From: Candidatus Uhrbacteria bacterium
GTDB lineage: Bacteria > Patescibacteriota > Patescibacteriia > 2-12-FULL-60-25
DNA: 6,174 bases
NCBI GenBank assembly: GCA_903828685.1
Contig: CAIKNB010000018.1
Span: forward strand, 1 to 6,174
Reading direction: 5' to 3'
The translations under genes were made by a program, and so were the position numbers. The notes under the pieces are model-generated. The model saw only the letters and a list, made by a program, of their open reading frames with translations. It did no database searches and was not told where the DNA came from. This document shows, in pieces, positions 1 to 4,437 of this stretch (the stretch's first letter is position 1; every line of letters starts with the position of its first letter).

Positions 1-230
1 AGCTCGCGCGGCGCGCCGGCTTCGCCCGGCCTGACCACGGAACTGGAGAGCAGCGAATTGCGGAGACGTTCGCGGCGCTCTGCCTCATACCACTTTTGCG
101 CGATGCGTTCGCCCACGGCGTCATCGATCTTGATGGCGCGTGCGCCGATATCAAAACCCAGCACCGGGAGTTTTTCCAGGAGCTCATGCGGGGTGGTCTT
201 CAGACGGCGGGCCAAATCAGATACGTTCAT
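1..230 (-). CDS. infB: Translation initiation factor IF-2, N-terminal fragment (partial)
   Basis: IF-2 is the GTPase that places fMet-tRNA on the 30S subunit and promotes subunit joining. Only the first 76 codons are present; the gene runs off the left edge. The protein begins MNVSDLARRLKTTPHELLEK and continues with LPVLGFDIGARAIKIDD, the layout of an IF2_N domain (about residues 1-47): a short helical module with an LA..L pattern followed by GFDIG and the A-I-K-IDD strand. A basic, charged linker follows (EAERRERLR) and then a Gly/Pro/Ala-rich stretch, as expected before the G domain. Having IF2_N at the very N-terminus is common in compact bacterial IF-2 forms. No Shine-Dalgarno is visible, but a good promoter ends 7 nt before the ATG, so the mRNA is probably leaderless. 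The GTPase domain is not in the window, so the assignment rests on the N-domain; another protein sharing IF2_N is less likely. Confidence 0.8.
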   Translation of the reverse strand, partial: MNVSDLARRLKTTPHELLEKLPVLGFDIGARAIKIDDAVGERIAQKWYEAERRERLRNSLLSSSVVRPGEAGAPRE

Positions 231-237
231 GTGGCCA

Positions 238-266
238 AGAGTACTGAAATTAGGCCAAAAAGTCAA
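238..266 (-). promoter_or_regulatory. infB promoter, leaderless type
   Basis: Read on the minus strand, TTGACT (266-261) is followed by a 17-nt spacer and TACTCT (243-238). That is 5 of 6 and 4 of 6 matches to the sigma70 consensus at ideal spacing. The predicted start is at about 231, one base before the infB ATG at 230, leaving essentially no 5' leader. It is arranged back to back with the promoter at 336-364. Confidence 0.55.
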
Positions 267-335
267 TCTTGGGATGCCTAAAAGCCGGTGTTTTCCGGAT
301 CCATCTCACATTTTGCCGGATTTTCATCAATTTAC

Positions 336-364
336 TTGACGTATTTCGCTGATTAAACTATGTT
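336..364 (+). promoter_or_regulatory. Promoter of the pentapeptide-repeat gene
   Basis: TTGACG (336-341), a 17-nt spacer, then TATGTT (359-364). The predicted start is near 371, giving a leader of about 25 nt that contains a Shine-Dalgarno site. This start lies downstream of the in-frame ATG at 360, which argues against that ATG and for the one at 396. Confidence 0.5.
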
Positions 365-395
365 TTCTTTTCCTTCGACAAGAAAGAGGTGGCAC

Positions 396-944
396 ATGAC
401 GGATCAATCACTCGTCCAGCTCCTGCGACAAAACGACAAAAACGGCTTTGCGGCAACCATCTGCGAATACCGGCGCCTAAGCCTGCCAATTGATTTGTCC
501 GGCGCGGAACTGTCCGATACGGATTTTTCAGGATTAGACCTGAGTCGCGTCGACTTCAGCTGCGCGAATCTGACCGGCGCGAATTTGACCGAGACGATAC
601 TCGAGAGCGCGCAGCTCGGTGCCGCGCGGCTCGAAGGCTCGGACCTGGCCAACGCCGACTTGAGCAACGCGAACCTGTACGGCGTGTCGCTCTTCAGGGT
701 GAAGGGTTTGTCCAGCGCCACCTTTTGCGACACCGCGTTGGATCACGAGGCGCAAAAAGCGGTTTCCGAGGCCAAGTTTAATTGCTCAGACAGCGCGATT
801 CCGGCTCCGCAAACCATCTCCATCGTCCCAAGCAAGGCCAGTCATGCTCAGGAGTGCGTCCAAGTCGTGACGTTCGTTTGCCGCAACGTCTTCAGTTACT
901 GCAAACGCGCGTTGCGCAACTCCCTGAGGCAATCGCCCAGCTAG
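396..944 (+). CDS. Pentapeptide-repeat protein, function unknown
   Basis: A 182-aa protein. From residue 34 to 99 a Leu or Phe occurs every fifth residue without interruption (34, 39, 44, 49, 54, 59, 64, 69, 74, 79, 84, 89, 94, 99). The flanking pattern is A/S-D/N-L/F-S/T-x, for example CANLTGANLT and LANADLSNANLYG. Known pentapeptide proteins fold as a right-handed four-sided beta-helix with about 20 residues per turn, so these 14 repeats make about 3.5 turns, much shorter than Qnr/MfpA gyrase-protecting proteins. The first 33 residues look helical. The last 70 or so are not repetitive, contain several Cys, and end in a basic tail (CKRALRNSLRQ). The start at 396 is chosen because GAGGTG (386-391) lies 5 nt upstream and the promoter maps downstream of the alternative ATG at 360. 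It is monocistronic, divergent from infB and followed by its own terminator. I see no signal peptide or catalytic motif and cannot assign a role; DNA mimicry or scaffolding would be speculation. Confidence 0.8.
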   Translation: MTDQSLVQLLRQNDKNGFAATICEYRRLSLPIDLSGAELSDTDFSGLDLSRVDFSCANLTGANLTETILESAQLGAARLEGSDLANADLSNANLYGVSLFRVKGLSSATFCDTALDHEAQKAVSEAKFNCSDSAIPAPQTISIVPSKASHAQECVQVVTFVCRNVFSYCKRALRNSLRQSPS

Positions 945-975
945 CCGCCGACGCCCGCCCGCGCACCTTCTTTCC

Positions 976-1009
976 CCGGCCCGACTTAACCGTCGAGCCG
1001 GTGTTTTTT
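976..1009 (+). terminator. Intrinsic terminator after the pentapeptide gene
   Basis: CCGGC (976-980), one C/A mismatch, and CGAC (982-985) pair with GTCG (992-995) and GCCGG (997-1001) around the loop TTAACC. Six T residues follow at 1004-1009. It lies 31 nt after the stop codon and separates this gene from truB. Confidence 0.75.
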
Positions 1010-1018
1010 ATTCCGATG

Positions 1019-1027
1019 TGTTAGCAT
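1019..1027 (+). promoter_or_regulatory. Extended -10 promoter of truB, leaderless type
   Basis: TG (1019-1020), one base, then TAGCAT (1022-1027): an extended -10 arrangement. The distance from the last base of the hexamer places the predicted start on the A of the truB ATG at 1034. No convincing -35 is seen, because that position falls on the preceding terminator; extended -10 promoters can work without one. Confidence 0.4.
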
Positions 1028-1033
1028 TGATAT

Positions 1034-1750
1034 ATGACCGATTCGCTTCCGCCGAACACGCTGCTGATCGACAAACCTGCGCACATGACCTCGCACGACG
1101 TGGTAGATGAGGTGCGCCGGATTTTACATACGCGCAAAGTCGGCCACGCCGGAACGCTGGATCCTTTTGCCACCGGACTCTTGATCGTGGGCGTGAATTC
1201 AGGGACCAAAGAGCTGACCAAACTCGTGGGTTTGAATAAGACATACGTCGCGACTGCGCGGCTTGGCGCCACCAGCACGACCGGAGATCCAGAGGGAGTC
1301 ATAACAGAGAAGCTAGCAGCTAGTAGCTTGCATCTAGGTAAAGACACGGAACAGTCCCCAGCTACTAGCTACCAGCTACCAGCTACTCAAGACATCGAAC
1401 GCGCCTTGGATAAATTCCGCGGCGGGTATGAGCAGACCGCGCCGGCTTTCAGCGCCAAAAAAGTCCAGGGGAAAAAACTCTATGACTTAGCGCGCCGCGG
1501 AAAACTCGAGGGCGTGGAACTGCCGAAAAAAATTGTTACGATTTCCAAGCTACAAGCTACTAGCTACGAATACCCTTTCCTAACTTTCGAAGTCTCCTGC
1601 TCTTCGGGCACGTACATCAGAGCCTTGGCCCAAGATATAGGAGAGGCGCTAGGCTGCGGCGCGTACCTGACTGAATTGCGCCGAACCAAAATCGGACCGT
1701 ATAATATCGAAGATTCAACTAAGCTCAATGAACTAAAACCAACTTTATGA
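1034..1750 (+). CDS. truB: tRNA pseudouridine(55) synthase TruB
   Basis: TruB converts U55 in the T-loop of tRNAs to pseudouridine. The 238-aa protein has the family motifs in order: the N-terminal LLIDKPAHMTSHD strand (10-22); GHAGTLDPFATGLL (37-50) with the catalytic Asp at 43; KTYVATARLGATSTTGD (69-85) with the conserved Tyr 71; FRGGYEQTAPAFSAKKVQGK (128-147) followed by LYDLAR; and SSGTYIRALAQDIG near the C-terminus. E. coli TruB is about 314 aa. The shorter length here means there is no C-terminal PUA domain, as in other reduced bacterial TruBs. Residues about 93-119 form a non-conserved, low-complexity insertion (KLAASSL ... PATSYQLPAT) encoded by seven-base tandem repeats, and a third repeat cluster encodes KLQATSY before the SSGTYIR motif. 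Both should fall in surface loops. No Shine-Dalgarno is seen. The stop overlaps the next ATG (ATGA), so translation is probably coupled. Confidence 0.95.
   Translation: MTDSLPPNTLLIDKPAHMTSHDVVDEVRRILHTRKVGHAGTLDPFATGLLIVGVNSGTKELTKLVGLNKTYVATARLGATSTTGDPEGVITEKLAASSLHLGKDTEQSPATSYQLPATQDIERALDKFRGGYEQTAPAFSAKKVQGKKLYDLARRGKLEGVELPKKIVTISKLQATSYEYPFLTFEVSCSSGTYIRALAQDIGEALGCGAYLTELRRTKIGPYNIEDSTKLNELKPTL
1310..1329 (+). repeat. Seven-base tandem repeat inside truB, left arm
   Basis: Units AGCTAGC (1311-1317), AGCTAGT (1318-1324) and a partial AGCTT. The 11-mer AGCTAGTAGCT (1318-1328) is the exact reverse complement of 1360-1370, so this cluster is the inverted partner of the next one with 31 nt between them. 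It encodes KLAASSL of TruB. Confidence 0.8.
1360..1387 (+). repeat. Seven-base tandem repeat inside truB, four units
   Basis: AGCTACT, AGCTACC, AGCTACC, AGCTACT at 1360, 1367, 1374 and 1381, with a strict 7-nt period. The 13-mer at 1360-1372 recurs exactly at 1555-1567. The cluster encodes a low-complexity peptide in TruB. Because the unit length is not a multiple of three, gain or loss of one unit would shift the reading frame. Confidence 0.85.
1547..1567 (+). repeat. Seven-base tandem repeat inside truB, three units
   Basis: AAGCTAC, AAGCTAC, TAGCTAC in direct succession, the same family and orientation as the cluster at 1360. It encodes KLQATSY just before the conserved SSGTYIR motif. A fragment of the same family on the other strand (GTAGCTAG, 3904-3911) lies just after rny. 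Confidence 0.8.
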
Positions 1751-2088
1751 AAAAATTCCTTCTGTCAGCTTCACTCTTGGTCCTCTTAGGCGCCGGATGC
1801 TCCGCTGCGACGCAGCAGACTGCGAGCAACCCGCAGCCAGCCGCGAATACTGCGGGAAAAACTTATGCGCTGGTTGACGTGGCCAAGCACAATTCAGCCA
1901 CTGATTGCTGGATGGCCATCAGCGGCAAAGTCTATGACGTGACGAGTTACGTGGACAACCACCCGGGCGGTCCGGCCATCCTCAAAGGCTGCGGCCAGGA
2001 CGCTACGACGATTTTCAACTCCGTTCCCAAACACAGCGGCAAAGCCGACAGCATCTTGCCGACCTATTACATCGGGGATCTCAAATAA
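1747..2088 (+). CDS. Cytochrome b5-like heme-binding lipoprotein
   Basis: A 113-aa protein, probably a membrane-anchored extracytoplasmic electron carrier or heme-binding protein. The N-terminus MKKFLLSASLLVLLGAGC is a lipoprotein signal peptide: two Lys, a hydrophobic core, and a lipobox LGAG before Cys 18. A Gln/Asn/Ala/Pro-rich linker (about 19-37) precedes the cytochrome b5 fold (about 39-113). The domain shows CWMAISGKVYDVTSYVDNHP then GG, with heme ligand His 72 in HPGG and the second ligand His 96 in PKHSGKADSI, ending in YYIGDL. Cys 54 (in DCW) and Cys 82 (in GCG) are placed to form a disulfide, which fits an exported domain. It overlaps truB by four bases (ATGA), so it is likely translated by reinitiation from that operon. 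The redox partner is unknown, and no heme biosynthesis or respiratory gene is visible nearby. Confidence 0.88.
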   Translation: MKKFLLSASLLVLLGAGCSAATQQTASNPQPAANTAGKTYALVDVAKHNSATDCWMAISGKVYDVTSYVDNHPGGPAILKGCGQDATTIFNSVPKHSGKADSILPTYYIGDLK

Positions 2089-2119
2089 TTCGGCGGCTTT
2101 TTACCCGCAAATAAGCCTC

Positions 2120-2148
2120 TGGACGGAGAGGCCGGTTTCTGGTATATT
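2120..2148 (+). promoter_or_regulatory. Candidate rny promoter with extended -10
   Basis: TGGACG (2120-2125, 4 of 6 to the -35 consensus), a 17-nt spacer, then TATATT (2143-2148, 5 of 6) preceded by TG and one base (2140-2142). The predicted start is near 2155, about 209 nt before the chosen rny ATG. A 6-bp hairpin, GCCTCT/AGAGGC (2115-2132), overlaps the -35 region. Confidence 0.5.
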
Positions 2149-2154
2149 CGGACT

Positions 2155-2363
2155 ACCGACCAATCATTAATCCGCTACGGACAATTGATGGCATCGCATT
2201 CGGGTCGGATCTTCCTGTCATTTACCCCTTGAATCGGACAATTTAACGACTGTTACTGCTGTTTTTGGGTGTACTCAGACCGCTTCAGGCAGCCACGCGT
2301 TCATACAGACGAAGACCCAATCCACTTTGGATCCATTCCGTCATGTCCCGGCGTATCAGCAAT
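2155..2363 (+). other. Long untranslated leader upstream of rny, possibly structured
   Basis: No convincing gene lies here. CCGAC (2156-2160) can pair with GTCGG (2204-2208), enclosing an interrupted hairpin: TCCG/CGGA around CTA at 2171-2181, and ATCA/TGAT plus CC/GG outside it (2160-2191). CGGACAATT occurs twice (2178-2186 and 2235-2243). No known riboswitch is recognised. An in-frame TTG at 2265 would extend rny by 33 residues (Arg-rich, without similarity to RNase Y); I treat that stretch as leader. Confidence 0.3.
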
Positions 2364-3899
2364 ATGGTATACGCAGTTTTCGGCATAATTCTAGGTGCGT
2401 TCCTGGGCTTCCTGGCGGCCAACTATTTCGCCTCGGAGAAGGCGCGCAAATCCAAACAGCGCGTAGCTGACGCAGAGGCCGAAGCAGCCCGCCTGGTCAC
2501 GCAAGCGCAGACTAAGGAACAGGACATCCTGGTCAAGGCCAAGGATAAGGCAGTCAAGATTCTGGAAGAGGCGCGGCTGGACGAAAAGCGCGGCGCCGAG
2601 GAAATCAAGCAGCAAAAAGGCGAGCTGGTAAAGCGCGAAAACGAATTCGCGACCAAGCTTTTGTCGTTGGACGAAGAACGCAAATCCGTGGAGACCAACA
2701 AAGCCAAGATTGCAGAAGAACTCAAGCTTACCGAGGAGCTGAAGATGGAAGAGAGCAAAAAGCTCGAAGAGGTGGCCAAGCTCAGCCGCGAGGAAGCTTT
2801 GGAGCGCATCACTAAACTGGTCGAAGAACAGAGCCAGGACGCGCTCATGAGCCGCATGCGCAAGCTGGATTTGATGGAGACCGAGGAAATCGAGCGCAAA
2901 GCCAAAAACGTGATCGGCGTGGCCATCCAGCGTCTGGCCTCGACTGTCGTAGCCGAAACAACCACCACCTGGGTGGAGCTGCCCTCGGACGATATGAAGG
3001 GACGCATCATCGGCAAAGAAGGACGCAACATCAAAGCCATCGAACAACTCACAGGCTGCGAACTCATCGTGGATGACACGCCGGGCATGATCACGGTCTC
3101 CGGCTTCTCCCCCATCCGCCGCCAGGTGGCCAAACGTGCCTTGGATAAACTCATCACGGACGGCCGCATCCACCCGGGACGCATCGAAGAGACCATCGAG
3201 GAATCCAAACGCGAACTCGCGCTGGACATCAAGAAAGCCGGTGAAGATGCGCTGTATCAGCTCGGCATCTCCATGGCCGGAATCGATCCTAAACTCATCC
3301 AAATCTTAGGACGCCTCAAATACCGCACCAGCTACGGACAGAATGCACTGCAGCACTCGCTCGAAGTGGCGCACCTCTCCGCGCTCATGGGCGAAGAGCT
3401 CAAGGCCAATGTCACAGTGTGCAAGAAGGGCGGCTTGTTCCACGATATCGGCAAAGCCGTGGACCACGATCTGCAAGGCGGACATCCGGAACTAGGCTAT
3501 CAGATCCTGAAGAAGTTCGGCATGCCCGAAGAGATCTGTTACCAATCACTGGGCCATCACGAAGACAAGCCCAAGACGCTCGAAGCCGTGATCGTCAAAG
3601 CAGCCGACGCCATCTCGGGCGCACGTCCGGGCGCACGCAAAGACTCGTTTGAAATGTACGTGAAACGTTTGGAAGAGTTGGAAGCTGCAGCTTCGGGTTT
3701 CCAGGGCGTGGACAAGGTTTACGCCATCCAAGCCGGCCGCGAAATCCGCGTGTTCGTGAACCCGACCCAGATGGATGACTTCGCTGCGGCGCAATTGGCA
3801 CGTGAAATCGCCAACAAGCTGGAAGCTGAGCTCAAGTATCCGGGCGAAATCAAAGTGACGCTCATCCGCGAAACCCGCGTGATCGAATACGCAAGATAA
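2364..3899 (+). CDS. rny: Ribonuclease Y, membrane-anchored endoribonuclease
   Basis: RNase Y starts mRNA decay by endonucleolytic cleavage at the inner face of the membrane. The 511-aa protein (B. subtilis RNase Y is 520 aa) shows all family parts in order. There is an N-terminal membrane segment (about 2-21, VYAVFGIILGAFLGFLAANY); a long Lys/Glu/Ala-rich coiled coil (about 22-190); a KH RNA-binding domain with GRIIGKEGRNIKAIE (213-227); and an HD domain with NALQHSLEVAHLSALMGEEL (H331), the metal-binding FHDIGKA (H360-D361) and GHHEDKP. The C-terminal domain ends near ETRVIEYAR. The ATG at 2364 is chosen because it puts the membrane segment first and basic residues (EKARKSKQR) on the cytoplasmic side. 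The ATG at 2343 (adding MSRRISN, 518 aa) is possible; the TTG at 2265 is unlikely. None has a good Shine-Dalgarno. In Firmicutes rny is followed by ymdB; here a convergent small gene lies between them. Confidence 0.95.
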   Translation: MVYAVFGIILGAFLGFLAANYFASEKARKSKQRVADAEAEAARLVTQAQTKEQDILVKAKDKAVKILEEARLDEKRGAEEIKQQKGELVKRENEFATKLLSLDEERKSVETNKAKIAEELKLTEELKMEESKKLEEVAKLSREEALERITKLVEEQSQDALMSRMRKLDLMETEEIERKAKNVIGVAIQRLASTVVAETTTTWVELPSDDMKGRIIGKEGRNIKAIEQLTGCELIVDDTPGMITVSGFSPIRRQVAKRALDKLITDGRIHPGRIEETIEESKRELALDIKKAGEDALYQLGISMAGIDPKLIQILGRLKYRTSYGQNALQHSLEVAHLSALMGEELKANVTVCKKGGLFHDIGKAVDHDLQGGHPELGYQILKKFGMPEEICYQSLGHHEDKPKTLEAVIVKAADAISGARPGARKDSFEMYVKRLEELEAAASGFQGVDKVYAIQAGREIRVFVNPTQMDDFAAAQLAREIANKLEAELKYPGEIKVTLIRETRVIEYAR

Positions 3900-3916
3900 A
3901 ATAGTAGCTAGGGTAA

Positions 3917-3942
3917 AAAAGCGGGCCGCAAGGTCCGCTTTT
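3917..3942 (+). terminator. Intrinsic terminator after rny, probably bidirectional
   Basis: AAAA GCGGGCC (3917-3927), a GCAA tetraloop (3928-3931), then GGTCCGC TTTT (3932-3942): seven pairs with one G-U, plus four A-U pairs. TTTT lies on the plus side, and A residues at 3915-3920 give a U-tract when read on the minus strand. It should therefore also end the convergent transcript of the 94-aa gene. Confidence 0.85.
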
Positions 3943-3946
3943 CAAT

Positions 3947-3965
3947 AACAAATATTTTCAGGAAG
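3947..3965 (+). repeat. Left inverted repeat of the cassette
   Basis: AACAAATATTTTCAGGAAG. Fifteen bases (3951-3965) are the perfect reverse complement of 4307-4321. After one mismatch, three more pairs match (3947-3949 with 4323-4325). Confidence 0.9.
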
Positions 3966-3966
3966 T

Positions 3967-3989
3967 GGGGATGCGCGAGGAGCATCCCC
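3967..3989. repeat. Perfect 8-bp hairpin next to the left inverted repeat
   Basis: GGGGATGC (3967-3974) and GCATCCCC (3982-3989) enclose the loop GCGAGGA. There is no U-tract on either strand, so it is not a standard terminator. It lies 7 nt beyond the stop codon of the 94-aa gene and 1 nt inside the left inverted repeat. It could protect the 3' end of that mRNA, or be a subterminal structure of a mobile element. Confidence 0.7.
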
Positions 3990-3996
3990 GAGGAAT

Positions 3997-4281
3997 TTAC
4001 GCGCGGGCGGCACGCCGTTCGATATCCCTCTCGTGGGAGATTTGCCGGCGGCGAACCAGATCCCACATGTAGGCCTCGCGCTGCTGCGGGTTCATGTCGA
4101 GCAGGGCGAGGATATCCATGTCGAGCGATTGGTGGGCTTCATCCTCCCGTACCCACAAGCGGTACCATTGGAGCTTGATTCCCCTGTTCCAGATGAGCCG
4201 CTTGGCTTTGCCTGGCAGCTCTTTCAAGTCTTGCCACATGATTTCCCAAAAAGAACGTCGTCGAATGATCACATTTCCCAT
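3997..4281 (-). CDS. Small Trp/Arg-rich protein of unknown function
   Basis: A 94-aa protein I do not recognise. It has six Trp (12, 16, 31, 39, 43, 73) and fifteen Arg and is strongly basic. The N-terminal half carries Trp at spaced positions in a basic setting (FWEIMWQDLKELPGKAKRLI), looking like amphipathic helices that could lie on a membrane or nucleic acid. The C-terminal half (about 50-94) is a charged helical region ending in REAYMWDLVRRRQ and HERDIERRAARA. There is no signal peptide, membrane span or catalytic motif. The start at 4281 is chosen over the ATG at 4293 because a perfect GGAGG (4291-4287) lies 5 nt upstream of it and partly overlaps the ATG at 4293. The gene is convergent with rny and shares its terminator, and it is divergent from ymdB. 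The good Shine-Dalgarno, own promoter candidate and protein-like composition support a real gene. Confidence 0.7.
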   Translation of the reverse strand: MGNVIIRRRSFWEIMWQDLKELPGKAKRLIWNRGIKLQWYRLWVREDEAHQSLDMDILALLDMNPQQREAYMWDLVRRRQISHERDIERRAARA

Positions 4282-4306
4282 GACATCCTCCATGTCGTGA
4301 GCTTAT

Positions 4307-4325
4307 CTTCCTGAAAATATTCGTT
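4307..4325 (-). repeat. Right inverted repeat of the cassette
   Basis: CTTCCTGAAAATATTCGTT, the partner of 3947-3965. It lies in the 5' leader of the 94-aa gene, 26 nt upstream of its ATG. Confidence 0.9.
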
Positions 4326-4350
4326 TGAAAGGGCAAAGCTGACGGAACAG

Positions 4351-4379
4351 ATGTTATATGGACTGATTCGGAATGTAAA
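4351..4379 (-). promoter_or_regulatory. Candidate promoter of the 94-aa gene
   Basis: On the minus strand, TTTACA (4379-4374, 5 of 6), a 17-nt spacer, then TAACAT (4356-4351, 4 of 6). An overlapping TATAAC (4358-4353) is a better hexamer but at 15-nt spacing. The predicted start near 4344 gives a leader of about 60 nt that includes the right inverted repeat. It lies outside the cassette proper, so the gene would use host-side DNA for its promoter. Confidence 0.35.
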
Positions 4380-4403
4380 TGACCTTGATGGACGTTCTGC
4401 CGT

Positions 4404-4431
4404 TGGACAAAAAGCAGCCACAAGGCATAAT
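4404..4431 (+). promoter_or_regulatory. ymdB promoter, leaderless type
   Basis: TGGACA (4404-4409, 5 of 6), a 16-nt spacer, then CATAAT (4426-4431, 5 of 6). The predicted start coincides with the A of the ymdB ATG at 4438. This supports that ATG over the in-frame one at 4351. Confidence 0.5.
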
Positions 4432-4437
4432 GCTCGC

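Larger units (their letters stand above)
3947..4325. mobile_element. Candidate inverted-repeat-bounded cassette (MITE-like) between rny and ymdB
   Basis: A segment of about 379 bp. Its ends, 3947-3965 and 4307-4325, are inverted repeats matching at 18 of 19 positions, and weaker similarity extends outward to about 28 bp with a 2-nt gap (3937-3965 against 4307-4334). Inside are a perfect 8-bp hairpin and one reverse-strand gene of 94 aa. It sits exactly between rny and ymdB, which are adjacent in Firmicutes. No target-site duplication is visible and the gene does not resemble a transposase, so mobility is inference. A regulatory inverted repeat around an ordinary gene is the alternative. Confidence 0.4.

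Noticed and set aside
284..294. GCCGGTGTTTT, identical to the 3' side of the terminator at 998-1008
   Set aside because: There is no matching upstream stem arm here, so it is not a terminator; an 11-base match of simple composition may be chance.
404..755. Minus-strand open frames opposite the pentapeptide gene
   Set aside because: They are shadows of the repetitive plus-strand codons; the plus frame has clear pentapeptide periodicity, a promoter and a Shine-Dalgarno.
2041..2101. Possible terminator after the cytochrome b5 gene (AAAGCCG paired with CGGCTTT plus Ts)
   Set aside because: The 7-bp stem would need to span about 46 nt with only weak inner pairing; I do not count it as an intrinsic terminator, although CGGCTTTTT is suggestive.
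2115..2132. Hairpin GCCTCT/AGAGGC as a terminator
   Set aside because: It is followed by CGGTTTCTGG rather than a T run, and it overlaps the candidate rny -35.
2265..2363. N-terminal extension of RNase Y from a TTG start
   Set aside because: It would add 33 Arg-rich residues before the membrane anchor, unlike known RNase Y, and no Shine-Dalgarno supports it. The ATG at 2343 remains a possible alternative to 2364.
2391..3302. Long minus-strand open frame (303 aa) opposite rny
   Set aside because: Its Phe/Leu/Asp-rich composition mirrors the Glu/Lys coiled coil of RNase Y on the other strand; it has no family resemblance, while the plus strand encodes full-length RNase Y.
3943..4330. Target-site duplication flanking the inverted-repeat cassette
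   Set aside because: I compared the bases outside each possible end (TTCAAT/TGAAAG and TAACA/CGTTT) and found no direct duplication, so insertion is not proven.
4351..4437. Upstream in-frame ATG extending YmdB by 29 residues
   Set aside because: The extra residues are unlike the family and a promoter lies between this ATG and the one at 4438.
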